From Scandinavium hiltneri (GTDB lineage: Bacteria > Pseudomonadota > Gammaproteobacteria > Enterobacterales > Enterobacteriaceae): 64,000 bases of DNA. The stretch spans positions 124,001 to 188,000 of the forward strand of contig NZ_JALIGE010000068.1 in NCBI RefSeq assembly GCF_024764835.1. The letters are read 5' to 3'. Below are positions 8,321-17,409 of the stretch, one piece after another. The first letter of the stretch is position 1. Each line of letters opens with the position of its first letter. The position numbers and the translations under genes were made by a program. The notes beneath the pieces were generated by a model. It saw only the letters and a program-made list of their open reading frames with translations. It was not told where the DNA came from and searched no databases.

Positions 8321-8887
8321 TTACTTCACGCGAGAAACGTATTCGCCAGAGCGGGTGTCAATTTTGATGACTTCGCCAATCTGCACGAACAGAGGCACTT
8401 TAACCACCGCGCCAGTCGTCAGAGTGGCTGGCTTGCCGCCAGTACCTGCGGTATCCCCTTTCAGGCCTGGATCGGTTTCAACGATTTCCAGTTCAACGAA
8501 GTTCGGTGGAGTCACAGAGATTGGACGACCGTTCCACAGCGTCACGATGCACTCAGCCTGGTCCAGCAGCCATTTAGCGTTTTCGCCAACCGCTTTCTCG
8601 TCGGCAGCCAGCTGCTCGAAGGTTTCGTTGTTCATGAAATGGTAGAACTCACCGTCGTTATACAGGTAAGTCAGGTTCATATCGATAACGTCTGCGCCTT
8701 CTGCAGAGTCGGTCGATTTGAAGGTTTTCTCTACGCGAGTACCGGTCAGCAGGCGACGCAGCTTAACGCGTGCGAACGCCTGGCCTTTGCCTGGTTTTAC
8801 GAATTCGCTGGATTCAACCGAATACGGTTCTCCATCCATCATGATTTTAAGACCGGCACGGAAATCGTTGCTAGAATAAGTCGCCAT
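8321..8887 (-). CDS. efp: Translation elongation factor P
   Basis: Three-domain tRNA-shaped factor that relieves ribosome stalling at polyproline stretches. It is 188 residues long from ATG 8885-8887 (MATYSSNDFRAGLKIMMDGE). Lysine 34, in KPGKGQAF, is the site for beta-lysylation by EpmA. The C-terminal OB domain ends DTRSGEYVSRVK. An in-frame upstream extension overlaps epmB and is rejected. It is divergent from epmB, 40 bases away. Confidence 0.97.
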   Translation of the reverse strand: MATYSSNDFRAGLKIMMDGEPYSVESSEFVKPGKGQAFARVKLRRLLTGTRVEKTFKSTDSAEGADVIDMNLTYLYNDGEFYHFMNNETFEQLAADEKAVGENAKWLLDQAECIVTLWNGRPISVTPPNFVELEIVETDPGLKGDTAGTGGKPATLTTGAVVKVPLFVQIGEVIKIDTRSGEYVSRVK

Positions 8888-8927
8888 AAGGCCCTCTAAA
8901 TTTGTTAACTGGTAGCTAAGCCACAAA

Positions 8928-9956
8928 ATGGCGCATATTGTAACCCTAAACACCCCGTCCAGAGAAGATTGGTTATCGCAACTTGCCGATGTAATCACCG
9001 ATCCTGATGAACTGTTACGTCTCTTAAATGTAGACGCTGATGAAAATTTGCTCGCAGGCCGTGAGGCGAAACGTTTATTCCCGCTGCGGGTCCCGCGGGC
9101 GTTTGTCGCACGCATGGAAAAAGGCAATCCCAACGACCCCTTACTGCTTCAGGTTCTGACCTCTCAGCTTGAGTTCGCCACGACCCCCGGTTTCAGTACC
9201 GACCCGCTGGAAGAACAGCACAGCGTTGTGCCGGGGTTGCTGCATAAGTACCGCAACCGCGCGCTGCTGCTGGTGAAAGGTGGCTGCGCCGTGAACTGTC
9301 GCTATTGCTTCCGTCGTCATTTCCCGTATGCCGACAACCAGGGAAACAAACGGAACTGGCAGGTGGCGCTGGATTACATCGCCGCCCATCCTGAACTCGA
9401 TGAAATCATCTTTTCCGGCGGCGACCCGCTAATGGCAAAGGACCACGAGCTCACCTGGCTGCTGGATGCGCTCGAAGCCATTCCGCACCTCAAACGCCTG
9501 CGCATTCACAGCCGTTTGCCGATAGTCATTCCGGCACGCATCACCGATGGGCTGGCGGAACGCTTCGCCCGTTCATCGCTGCAAATTCTGCTGGTGAATC
9601 ACATCAACCACGCTCAGGAAATTGATGATGAATTCCGTCAGGCGATGCGAAAGCTGAAATTAGCCGGGGTGACGCTGCTCAACCAGAGCGTGTTGCTCCG
9701 TGACGTGAACAACAACGCACGAACGCTGGCGGAGCTCAGTAATGCCCTGTTTGACGCAGGCATCATGCCCTACTACCTGCACGTGCTGGATAAAGTACAG
9801 GGCGCCGCGCATTTCCTGGTGAGCGATGAAGAAGCCCGCGCCATCATGCGTGAACTACTGACGCTGGTGTCAGGCTACATGGTGCCCAAACTGGCGCGTG
9901 AAATTGGCGGTGAGCCAAGTAAAACTCCGCTCGATTTACAGCTACGCCAAAGCTAA
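8928..9956 (+). CDS. epmB: Lysine 2,3-aminomutase EpmB (EF-P modification)
   Basis: Radical SAM, PLP-dependent enzyme converting (S)-alpha-lysine to (R)-beta-lysine for EF-P. The CX3CX2C cluster (Cys120, Cys124, Cys127; CAVNCRYC) binds the 4Fe-4S cluster, and FSGGDPLM is the SAM-binding GGD/E motif. The C-terminal region contains the PLP lysine in GYMVPKLAREIGGEPSK. Length 342 matches the family. Divergent from efp. Confidence 0.96.
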   Translation: MAHIVTLNTPSREDWLSQLADVITDPDELLRLLNVDADENLLAGREAKRLFPLRVPRAFVARMEKGNPNDPLLLQVLTSQLEFATTPGFSTDPLEEQHSVVPGLLHKYRNRALLLVKGGCAVNCRYCFRRHFPYADNQGNKRNWQVALDYIAAHPELDEIIFSGGDPLMAKDHELTWLLDALEAIPHLKRLRIHSRLPIVIPARITDGLAERFARSSLQILLVNHINHAQEIDDEFRQAMRKLKLAGVTLLNQSVLLRDVNNNARTLAELSNALFDAGIMPYYLHVLDKVQGAAHFLVSDEEARAIMRELLTLVSGYMVPKLAREIGGEPSKTPLDLQLRQS

Positions 9957-10077
9957 TCCAATTTTAGGTCACACCTGCCTGCGCGGAGCCCTTCTCGCAG
10001 GCAGCAAGTCCGGAAACCGACTCTTCCCAACGCCCGACGAGTGCTATTTTAGCCCCCGAAAAAACAGGGAGAATAAG

Positions 10078-10929
10078 ATGAGCTCAATCCTCACCGGCAT
10101 TAATACCGGCGTCATTCGCCACGGCAAACAGTTTACGGCGCTGGCGCTGAAAATTAATCAACAACACGAACAGCTGCTGCTGCTCATCCCGGCGTTACCA
10201 CTGCGCGATCTTTTTATCTGTTTCGAATACCGACTACACCTGCAAAGCCTGCGCAATGCTAAAGACAAGGCGACATTCAAAAAACGGCAGGAAATCGCCA
10301 CTGCGCAGATGCATAAACATATTCCTTCGCTAATCCAGAGTGAATTACAGGAGGCGGGGTTACATCAGTGCATCACGAAAATTGAGCCGAATAACAAACG
10401 CAAAAACGAACTGCAGCTCACGATGACGCTTCAGGGCGGAAACACGTTATCGCTGTTAATTGATGACGCTCAAATTGCGTTATTCGTCAGCGCCATTTCC
10501 CACGCCATCAATAACGCGGGCATGCATACGCTGTCGCTACGTCTGTCATCGCTGTTGGACTTTTTACCGCTGTACGATGCCACGATAAAAAATAACGGCG
10601 AGCTGGAATATGATTCTTATCCGCACCCGGCATGGAAACTCGCACTCTTTAGCGAAACGCTGGCGCTGGTGTATCACTACGCCGACGAACACGGTGAACA
10701 GCAGGCATACGGCACGGTGATTAAAACCCGGCTTCGCAGTGAGATGAAAGAGACGCAGGCCATTGCGCAGCGGCTTTTGGCGTTTAGTCCACGACTGAAA
10801 AAGCTGGAAGGGAAAAAGTGTCAGACTTCGGTCTTTACGTTGGCGTCAGGCACGGAGTATGTTCCCCGCGAGCACTGTTTACGCGCGTTACATGCGTTAT
10901 GGCAGAAATCAGGAAAATCTATACCCTAA
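10078..10929 (+). CDS. yjeJ: Uncharacterised protein YjeJ
   Basis: Cytoplasmic protein of 283 residues, similar in length and order to E. coli YjeJ, which has no known function. The start MSSILTGINTGVIRHGKQF follows AGGGAG at 10068-10073. No signal peptide, membrane helix or known catalytic motif is seen. Its neighbours epmB and yjeI are the same as in E. coli. Confidence 0.85.
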   Translation: MSSILTGINTGVIRHGKQFTALALKINQQHEQLLLLIPALPLRDLFICFEYRLHLQSLRNAKDKATFKKRQEIATAQMHKHIPSLIQSELQEAGLHQCITKIEPNNKRKNELQLTMTLQGGNTLSLLIDDAQIALFVSAISHAINNAGMHTLSLRLSSLLDFLPLYDATIKNNGELEYDSYPHPAWKLALFSETLALVYHYADEHGEQQAYGTVIKTRLRSEMKETQAIAQRLLAFSPRLKKLEGKKCQTSVFTLASGTEYVPREHCLRALHALWQKSGKSIP

Positions 10930-10938
10930 ATAAGAAAT

Positions 10939-10955
10939 GCCCTCAAACAGAGGGC
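10939..10955. terminator. Convergent terminator between yjeJ and yjeI
   Basis: GCCCTC-AAACA-GAGGGC followed by GTCTTT on the plus strand and ATTTC on the minus strand, placed between two converging stops. Confidence 0.65.
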
Positions 10956-10975
10956 GTCTTTACGGCGGGAAAGGA

Positions 10976-11329
10976 TCAGTTAGGGCACTTATAAACCTGG
11001 CCGATCATTTCGCTGTCCGTTGGAACAAAGCTTGAAAGCATGCCCTGAGTGGGACTGCTCACGCCATAAATAACGTTGCCGCCCAAGTCTGCCGCCTGAT
11101 TACGCAGCGCATTCGCCGCGCCACGCATTGAACCACCCTCTTCACCATGCTGACCAGAGAGCCAGTTGCTCTGCTTGCCCGTTGCGGTGCCGACCAGGTG
11201 GCATTCAGCGCCCGGCTTGTCTTCAACAAAGCGAACATTTTGCCCGCCTGCGGTCAGTTCATTGCTGGAACTGCAGCCTGCCAATAATAAAGCGGCACCG
11301 ACGATCCCTGCACAGACGTTTACGCGCAT
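10976..11329 (-). CDS. yjeI: Lipoprotein YjeI (DUF4156)
   Basis: Predicted lipoprotein of 117 residues. It has a signal peptide MRVNVCAGIVGAALLLAGCS with the lipobox LAGC and ends QVYKCPN. The stretch SNWLSGQHGEEGGSMRGAAN is nearly identical to E. coli YjeI. I choose ATG 11327-11329, preceded by GAGGAA, over an upstream in-frame ATG that would bury the signal peptide. Function is unknown. Confidence 0.9.
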   Translation of the reverse strand: MRVNVCAGIVGAALLLAGCSSSNELTAGGQNVRFVEDKPGAECHLVGTATGKQSNWLSGQHGEEGGSMRGAANALRNQAADLGGNVIYGVSSPTQGMLSSFVPTDSEMIGQVYKCPN

Positions 11330-11403
11330 CTTATTCCTCGTTATAAATGGGCTGGACACAACTTGTCCGTGTGAACGTTATACTAAAAAGATGACCAAAA
11401 GAA

Positions 11404-11436
11404 AAACCCCCGTGACATTATCTGCCACAGGGGTTT
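11404..11436 (-). terminator. Rho-independent terminator, probably serving groESL
   Basis: On the minus strand AAACCCC, GTGGCA, a short loop, TGTCAC and GGGGGTTTTT make a long stem with a T-run. It lies beyond the groEL stop, with an ERIC element between them. Confidence 0.75.
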
Positions 11437-11441
11437 ATTTT

Positions 11442-11566
11442 TACACTTCATAATTCAAGCCGCAGGTGCGTTGTCTGCACTCGCTCACCCCAGTCACTTA
11501 CTTAATGTAAGCACCTGGGGATTCTCGAGTTGGCCGCCTTCCTGCGACTCAAATTATTTAGTGTAA
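11442..11566 (-). repeat. ERIC element (IRU), copy 1
   Basis: Carries the ERIC core on the minus strand: AAGTAAGTGACTGGGGTGAG and a mate close to AATCCCCAGG.GCTTACAT. It aligns over its length with the second copy at 43731-43857 with moderate divergence. It sits in the groEL 3' region before the terminator, so it is probably transcribed and could fold in the mRNA. Confidence 0.9.
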
Positions 11567-11583
11567 GATTTTGGGGGGACGAA

Positions 11584-13227
11584 TTACATCATGCCGCCCA
11601 TGCCACCCATACCACCCATACCGCCAGCACCTAAGTCAGGGCCGTCGCCTTTAGGCAGGTCAGTCACCATACATTCGGTGGTGATCATCAGGCCAGCAAC
11701 GGATGCTGCGTACTGCAGTGCAGAACGGGTTACTTTGGTTGGATCCAGAATACCCATGTCGATCATGTTGCCGTATTCTTCGGTCGCCGCGTTGTAACCG
11801 TAGTTACCGTCGCCCGCTTTAACGATGTTAGCCACAACGGATGGTTCTTCGCCGCAGTTCAGCACGATCTGACGCAGTGGGGATTCCATTGCGCGCAGCG
11901 CAACTTTGATACCCACGTTCTGGTCTTCGTTCACGCCACGCAGTTCGCCCAGCTTGCTTGCAACACGGATCAGCGCAACGCCGCCGCCTGCAACCACGCC
12001 TTCTTCTACCGCAGCACGGGTTGCGTGCAGGGCATCTTCAACGCGGGCTTTCTTCTCTTTCATTTCAACTTCAGTCGCCGCGCCTACTTTGATAACGGCA
12101 ACGCCGCCAGCCAGTTTCGCTACACGTTCCTGCAGTTTTTCACGATCGTAGTCGGAAGTCGCTTCTTCGATCTGCTGACGAATCTGAGTCACACGACCCT
12201 GAATGGCCGCTTCTTCACCCACACCATCGATGATGGTGGTGGTGTCTTTGTTGATAACAACGCGTTTCGCCTGACCCAGGTCTTCCAGAGTTGCTTTTTC
12301 CAGCTCCATACCGATCTCTTCAGAGATTACGGTACCGCCAGTCAGCGTTGCGATATCCTGCAGCATGGCTTTACGACGGTCGCCGAAGCCAGGTGCTTTA
12401 ACCGCAGCTACTTTCACGATGCCACGCATGGTGTTAACCACCAGCGTCGCCAGCGCTTCGCCTTCAACGTCTTCAGCAACGATGACCAGTGGCTTGCCTG
12501 CTTTCGCAACGGCTTCCAGAACTGGCAGCATCTCACGGATGTTGGAGATTTTTTTATCAGCAAGCAGGATGAACGGGCTTTCCAGTTCTACTGCGCCAGT
12601 TTCAGGCTTGTTGATGAAGTATGGGGACAGGTAGCCACGGTCGAACTGCATACCTTCAACCACGTCCAGCTCGTCCTGCAGACCGGTACCGTCTTCAACG
12701 GTGATAACACCTTCTTTGCCCACTTTGTCCATCGCTTCAGCAATGAGTTTACCCACGGTTTCGTCGGAGTTAGCGGAGATGGTGCCGACCTGAGCAATGG
12801 CTTTAGAGTCAGAGCATGGTACGGACAGGGTTTTCAGTTCTTCAACGGCCGCAGCGACAGCTTTGTCGATACCACGTTTCAGATCCATTGGGTTCATGCC
12901 CGCAGCAACGGCTTTCAGACCTTCGGTGATGATGGACTGAGCCAGTACGGTTGCGGTGGTGGTACCGTCGCCTGCAGCGTCGTTCGCTTTCGAGGCAACT
13001 TCTTTTACCATCTGCGCGCCCATGTTTTCGAACTTGTCTTCCAGCTCGATTTCACGTGCTACAGAAACACCATCTTTAGTGATGGTCGGTGCACCGAAAG
13101 ATTTATCCAGAACCACGTTACGGCCTTTAGGGCCCAGGGTTACTTTCACTGCATCTGCCAGTACGTTCACGCCGCGCAGCATTTTCACACGGGCGTCGTT
13201 ACCGAATTTTACGTCTTTAGCTGCCAT
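11584..13227 (-). CDS. groEL: Chaperonin GroEL (Hsp60)
   Basis: ATP-driven 14-mer chaperonin that folds proteins with GroES. It has 547 residues. ATP-binding GDGTTTATVL and the conserved AAVEEGVVAGGG are present, and the tail is the GGM repeat (GGMGGMGGMM). It is the second gene of groESL, 38 bases after groES. The large open frames on its opposite strand reflect codon bias only. Confidence 0.99.
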   Translation of the reverse strand: MAAKDVKFGNDARVKMLRGVNVLADAVKVTLGPKGRNVVLDKSFGAPTITKDGVSVAREIELEDKFENMGAQMVKEVASKANDAAGDGTTTATVLAQSIITEGLKAVAAGMNPMDLKRGIDKAVAAAVEELKTLSVPCSDSKAIAQVGTISANSDETVGKLIAEAMDKVGKEGVITVEDGTGLQDELDVVEGMQFDRGYLSPYFINKPETGAVELESPFILLADKKISNIREMLPVLEAVAKAGKPLVIVAEDVEGEALATLVVNTMRGIVKVAAVKAPGFGDRRKAMLQDIATLTGGTVISEEIGMELEKATLEDLGQAKRVVINKDTTTIIDGVGEEAAIQGRVTQIRQQIEEATSDYDREKLQERVAKLAGGVAVIKVGAATEVEMKEKKARVEDALHATRAAVEEGVVAGGGVALIRVASKLGELRGVNEDQNVGIKVALRAMESPLRQIVLNCGEEPSVVANIVKAGDGNYGYNAATEEYGNMIDMGILDPTKVTRSALQYAASVAGLMITTECMVTDLPKGDGPDLGAGGMGGMGGMGGMM

Positions 13228-13265
13228 TTTCTTTTCCCTTAAATTCGTTCAGGTTCGCGAGTGGA

Positions 13266-13559
13266 TTACGCTTCAACAATTGCCAGAATGTCGCTTTCAG
13301 ACATGATCAGCACTTCTTCGTTGTCGATTTTCTCGGACTTCACGCCGTAACCGTCGTTGAAAATAACGATGTCGCCGACTTTAACGTCCAGTGGCTGCAC
13401 AGTACCGTTTTCCAGGATGCGGCCTTTACCGACAGCGATGATTTCGCCACGAGTTGATTTGCCTGCTGCTGAACCGGTCAGAACGATGCCGCCCGCAGAT
13501 TTGGATTCAACTTCTTTACGTTTGACGATCACACGATCATGTAACGGACGAATACTCAT
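13266..13559 (-). CDS. groES: Co-chaperonin GroES (Hsp10)
   Basis: Heptameric lid of GroEL, 97 residues. The MSIRPLHDRVIVKRKE start, mobile loop ETKSAGGIVLTG-like segment (here EVESKSAGGIVLTG) and end SDILAIVEA match the family. GGAGAG precedes the ATG. First gene of the heat-shock operon. Confidence 0.99.
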   Translation of the reverse strand: MSIRPLHDRVIVKRKEVESKSAGGIVLTGSAAGKSTRGEIIAVGKGRILENGTVQPLDVKVGDIVIFNDGYGVKSEKIDNEEVLIMSESDILAIVEA

Positions 13560-13639
13560 TGATAGCTCTCCTTTGAGAAAGTCTTTATCACTTATGGATG
13601 GCGCCGGAACGCAGTCGGTTTACCGGCTAGTGACCTGAG

Positions 13640-13671
13640 AGATGGGGGTGGCCTGCAATCCCTTCAAGGGG
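13640..13671 (-). promoter_or_regulatory. groE heat-shock (sigma-32) promoter
   Basis: On the minus strand CCCTTGAA (13663-13670), 14 bases, and CCCCCATCT (13640-13648) match the sigma-32 consensus and the E. coli groE promoter layout. It lies about 80 bases before groES. Confidence 0.9.
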
Positions 13672-13766
13672 AAAATCAAAAAAAATTTTGAAATGGGCAT
13701 TCGTCACAAAACGATTTCACACGCTACAGTGCTACGATGCGGGCTTTCCCGTAACAGGTTGAAGTG

Positions 13767-15014
13767 ATGAGAGGTTTAAAACAAGAGCTCGGTCTGGCGC
13801 AAGGCGTGGGATTACTGTCCACTTCGCTGCTTGGCACCGGCGTCTTTGCCGTTCCGGCGCTGGGTGCGCTGGTTGCTGGTGACACCAGCCTTTGGGCGTG
13901 GCCTGCGCTCATCCTGCTGGTTTTCCCGATTGCGATTGTCTTTGCCGTACTGGGCCGTCATTTCCCAAGCGCAGGCGGCGTGGCGCACTTCGTCGGCATG
14001 GCGTTTGGCCCTCGACTGGAGCGCGTCACCGGTTGGCTGTTTTTGTCAGTGATTCCGGTAGGTTTACCGGCAGCGTTACATATTGCCACCGGTTTTAGCC
14101 AGGCGCTGTTTGGCTGGCATGATGAACAGCTGCTGCTGGCAGAACTCGGCACGCTGGGCATCATCTGGTGGGTCGGCTCGCGCGGCGCCAGTACCAGCGC
14201 CAATCTGCAAACGCTGGTCGCGGCCCTGATTGTCGCGCTCATCGCGGTACTGTGGTGGGCAGGCAACATCACCTTTTCCGACATCCCTTTCCCGCCAGTC
14301 ACCCGCGTCGACCACTCGCAGCTTTTCGCCGCGCTGTCGGTGATGTTCTGGTGCTTCGTCGGCCTCGAAGCCTTCGCGCACATGGCTTCCGAATTCAAAC
14401 AGCCGGAACGCGATTTCCCGCGCGCGCTGATGATTGGCCTGCTGTTGGCGGGTGCCGTCTACTGGGCCTGCACAGTGCTGGTGCTCCATTTCCACGCTTT
14501 CGGTGCCGATAAAGCCGCAGCGGCCTCGTTGCCGAGTATTGTGGTCACGCTGTTTGGCGTTAAAGCCCTGTGGATGGCGAGCGTTATCGGTTTTCTGGCA
14601 TGCTTCGCCAGCCTGAATATTTATATCCAGAGCTTTGCCCGGCTGGTGTGGTCCCAGGCGCAATACCGGCCAAGTAGCCGGCTGGCGCAGCTTTCCCCGC
14701 GACGTATTCCGCTGAATGCACTGAACATGGTTCTCGGCTGCTGCGTGTTGAGCACGCTGTGCATCTATGCGCTGAACATCAATCTGGAAGCGTTAATCAT
14801 ATATGCCAACGGCATTTTCATCATGATTTATCTGCTGTGCATGCTGGCAGGATGTCGTTTGCTGAAAGGGAGATTCAGAGTGCTGGCGGTGACTGGCGGG
14901 GTTCTGTGTTTGCTGCTGCTGGCGATGGTCGGCCTGAAAAGCCTGTATGCCATTATCATGCTGGCGGCGCTGTGGCTATTTTTGCCCAAGCGCGGGGCGG
15001 TGGTTACACAATAA
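13767..15014 (+). CDS. yjeH: L-methionine/branched-chain amino acid exporter YjeH
   Basis: APC-superfamily inner-membrane exporter of about 12 helices; E. coli YjeH exports methionine and branched-chain amino acids. The N-terminus LKQELGLAQGVGLLSTSLLG is typical. I use ATG 13767 (MRGLKQELGL, 415 residues) as in E. coli instead of the GTG one codon earlier. It is divergent from groES and converges on fxsA. Confidence 0.93.
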   Translation: MRGLKQELGLAQGVGLLSTSLLGTGVFAVPALGALVAGDTSLWAWPALILLVFPIAIVFAVLGRHFPSAGGVAHFVGMAFGPRLERVTGWLFLSVIPVGLPAALHIATGFSQALFGWHDEQLLLAELGTLGIIWWVGSRGASTSANLQTLVAALIVALIAVLWWAGNITFSDIPFPPVTRVDHSQLFAALSVMFWCFVGLEAFAHMASEFKQPERDFPRALMIGLLLAGAVYWACTVLVLHFHAFGADKAAAASLPSIVVTLFGVKALWMASVIGFLACFASLNIYIQSFARLVWSQAQYRPSSRLAQLSPRRIPLNALNMVLGCCVLSTLCIYALNINLEALIIYANGIFIMIYLLCMLAGCRLLKGRFRVLAVTGGVLCLLLLAMVGLKSLYAIIMLAALWLFLPKRGAVVTQ

Positions 15015-15017
15015 AGA

Positions 15018-15043
15018 AGCCCGGGGCATTGTGCCTCCGGGCT
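15018..15043. terminator. Terminator between yjeH and fxsA
   Basis: AGCCCGG and CCGGGCT with an inner GGGGCA/TGCCTCC pairing form a strong hairpin between convergent genes. Confidence 0.7.
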
Positions 15044-15050
15044 CGTCTCA

Positions 15051-15521
15051 TTAGCGGTCGTCTTTGTTTTCCAGTCGGTCGCGTTCGTCATCTTTACGCT
15101 GATATTCCCCGTCAAAGGTATCTCCGCCGCCACTGCCTGCGGTAAAGCCACCGCCCGGCGTGCGGGCAAAACGCAGATGCGGCATCAGCTTGAGCGTCAG
15201 GTGTTTTTGCACCGGCGGTAACAGCAGCAGCATACCGAGGAAATCGGTAAAGAAGCCCGGCAGCACCAGCAGCAGGCCCGCGATGATCAACGACACGCTT
15301 TTGATCATTTCCGCCGCAGGGCTTTCGCCCGCCTGCATCTTCTGCTGCATCAGCATAAAGTTTTTAAAGCCCTGGTTACGCACCAAAGACATCCCGATGA
15401 CCGAGGTGAAAATCACCAGAATCAGGGTCATCAATACGCCGAACACATGCGCGACCTGAATGAATATCGAGATCTCAATGTAGACATATAAAAAAACGGC
15501 AATTAAAGGTATCCAGCGCAC
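15051..15521 (-). CDS. fxsA: FxsA inner-membrane protein
   Basis: Small inner-membrane protein whose overproduction in E. coli suppresses F exclusion of phage T7. About three to four hydrophobic segments are followed by a charged tail (EYQRKDDERDRLENKDDR). I choose the GTG at 15519-15521 (VRWIPLIAVFLYVYIE, 156 residues) because it matches the E. coli start and has CAGGAG upstream; an in-frame ATG lies 27 bases earlier. Confidence 0.92.
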   Translation of the reverse strand: MRWIPLIAVFLYVYIEISIFIQVAHVFGVLMTLILVIFTSVIGMSLVRNQGFKNFMLMQQKMQAGESPAAEMIKSVSLIIAGLLLVLPGFFTDFLGMLLLLPPVQKHLTLKLMPHLRFARTPGGGFTAGSGGGDTFDGEYQRKDDERDRLENKDDR

Positions 15522-15655
15522 TGGTTTCTCCTGTTGAGCAACAACCACTTCCGGCGGCTGTTTGAATGAGTTTGCGATTCGCGTGTTCAGGAGATGGAGG
15601 CAAAAACCGCATTTTCAATCGGCGGCGGCACTCTTTTTCACCCTGGTGTTATTGC

Positions 15656-15671
15656 GGTGATTCATTTCACA
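15656..15671 (+). promoter_or_regulatory. CRP-like site upstream of aspA
   Basis: GGTGA, six bases, TCACA matches the CRP consensus TGTGA-N6-TCACA in 9 of 10 core bases. It lies about 190 bases before aspA, whose E. coli counterpart is CRP-activated. The remaining part of the 336-base fxsA-aspA interval shows no gene. Confidence 0.6.
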
Positions 15672-15857
15672 GATTAATAAATCTGATATGGATCGGCGCA
15701 TAATAAGTGATCCAGATTACGGCAATTCGCTATCATCAGCATATGATCATGGGCACCGGGCCGATTAAGGAAATAATCGTCGGCTAAAAAACACACATGA
15801 CCCCACTCATCCTGTGTGTAGGGTGAAATCATTAGCAGCTTAATCAAGAAGGTTCAC

Positions 15858-17294
15858 ATGTTAAACAACATTCGTATCGAAGAAGACTTGTTGGGCACCA
15901 GGGAAGTTCCAGCGGACGCTTATTACGGTGTCCACACTCTGAGAGCGATTGAAAATTTCTACATCAGCAACAACAAAATCAGCGACATCCCGGAGTTTGT
16001 TCGCGGGATGGTAATGGTGAAGAAAGCCGCCGCGCTGGCGAATAAAGAGCTACACACTATTCCTAAAGGTGTCGCCGACGCCATTGTTGCCGCCTGTGAT
16101 GAAGTGCTGAACAACGGCAAATGCATGGATCAGTTCCCGGTTGACGTCTATCAGGGCGGCGCGGGTACCTCCGTGAACATGAATACCAACGAAGTGCTGG
16201 CCAACATCGGCCTCGAGCTGATGGGACATCAGAAAGGGGAATATCAGTTCCTGAACCCTAACGATCACGTCAACAAGTGCCAGTCAACGAACGACGCCTA
16301 CCCGACCGGTTTCCGCATCGCGGTGTATGCCTCCATCGTCAAACTGATCGACGCCATTAACCAACTGGGAGATGGCTTCCAGCGTAAATCCATTGAATTC
16401 CAGGATATTCTGAAGATGGGTCGCACCCAGCTGCAGGATGCAGTTCCGATGACGCTCGGCCAGGAATTCCACGCATTTAACGTGCTGCTGAACGAAGAAA
16501 CGAAAAACCTGCTGCGCACGGCTGAACTACTACTGGAAGTGAACCTCGGCGCAACCGCCATCGGTACGCGCCTGAATACGCCAGACGGCTATCAGCAACT
16601 GGCGGTACAGAAGCTGGCCGAAGTTGCCAACATGCCGGTAGTGCCTGCAGAAGACCTGATTGAAGCCACCTCCGACTGCGGTGCATACGTGATGGTGCAC
16701 AGTGCACTGAAACGTCTGGCAGTGAAAATGTCGAAAATCTGTAATGACCTGCGCCTGCTTTCCTCCGGCCCGCGTGCTGGCCTGAACGAAATCAACCTGC
16801 CAGAACTGCAGGCGGGCTCGTCCATCATGCCAGCCAAAGTGAACCCGGTGGTGCCAGAAGTCGTGAACCAGGTGTGCTTCAAAGTGATTGGCAACGACAC
16901 CACCGTGACCATGGCATCTGAAGCGGGCCAGCTTCAGCTGAACGTGATGGAACCTGTGATTGGCCAGGCGATGTTTGAGTCCATCCACATTCTGACCAAC
17001 GCCTGCTACAACCTGCTGGAAAAATGCATCAACGGCATTACCGCCAACAAAGCCGTGTGCGAGAGCTACGTCTACAACTCCATCGGGATTGTTACCTATC
17101 TCAACCCGTTCATCGGCCACCACAACGGCGACATCGTTGGTAAAATCTGTGCTGAAACCGGGAAGAGCGTACGTGAAGTGGTGCTGGAGCGCGGCCTGCT
17201 TACCGAAGCAGAGCTGGACGATATCTTCTCGCCACAGAACCTGATGCATCCGGCCTACAAAGCCAAGCGTTTTACAGATGAAAGCGAACAGTAA
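15858..17294 (+). CDS. aspA: Aspartate ammonia-lyase AspA
   Basis: Tetrameric cytoplasmic enzyme that releases ammonia from L-aspartate, producing fumarate. It has 478 residues. The fumarase/aspartase signature GSSIMPAKVNP and the TNDAYPTG and HPAYKAKRF segments are present. ATG 15858 follows AAGAAGG. It precedes dcuA; together with FrdABCD these make aspartate-driven fumarate respiration possible. Confidence 0.98.
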   Translation: MLNNIRIEEDLLGTREVPADAYYGVHTLRAIENFYISNNKISDIPEFVRGMVMVKKAAALANKELHTIPKGVADAIVAACDEVLNNGKCMDQFPVDVYQGGAGTSVNMNTNEVLANIGLELMGHQKGEYQFLNPNDHVNKCQSTNDAYPTGFRIAVYASIVKLIDAINQLGDGFQRKSIEFQDILKMGRTQLQDAVPMTLGQEFHAFNVLLNEETKNLLRTAELLLEVNLGATAIGTRLNTPDGYQQLAVQKLAEVANMPVVPAEDLIEATSDCGAYVMVHSALKRLAVKMSKICNDLRLLSSGPRAGLNEINLPELQAGSSIMPAKVNPVVPEVVNQVCFKVIGNDTTVTMASEAGQLQLNVMEPVIGQAMFESIHILTNACYNLLEKCINGITANKAVCESYVYNSIGIVTYLNPFIGHHNGDIVGKICAETGKSVREVVLERGLLTEAELDDIFSPQNLMHPAYKAKRFTDESEQ

Positions 17295-17317
17295 TAATTC
17301 TGGTTAAAATCATGCAA

Positions 17318-17346
17318 GGCACGTCAGGGGTGACGTGCCTTTTTTC
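17318..17346 (+). terminator. Terminator after aspA
   Basis: GGCACGTCA-GGGG-TGACGTGCC followed by six T residues, between aspA and dcuA. Partial read-through to dcuA would be consistent with E. coli, but is not shown by the sequence. Confidence 0.85.
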
Positions 17347-17409
17347 ATTTCTGGAACATCAAAAAAATAACATTTACGTATCCAACATCCAACAATCAAG
17401 GAAGCGGCC

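Noticed and set aside
12025..13242. A 405-codon open frame on the plus strand opposite groEL and groES
   Set aside because: It is the antisense reading of strongly codon-biased groEL, has no ribosome site and no family features.
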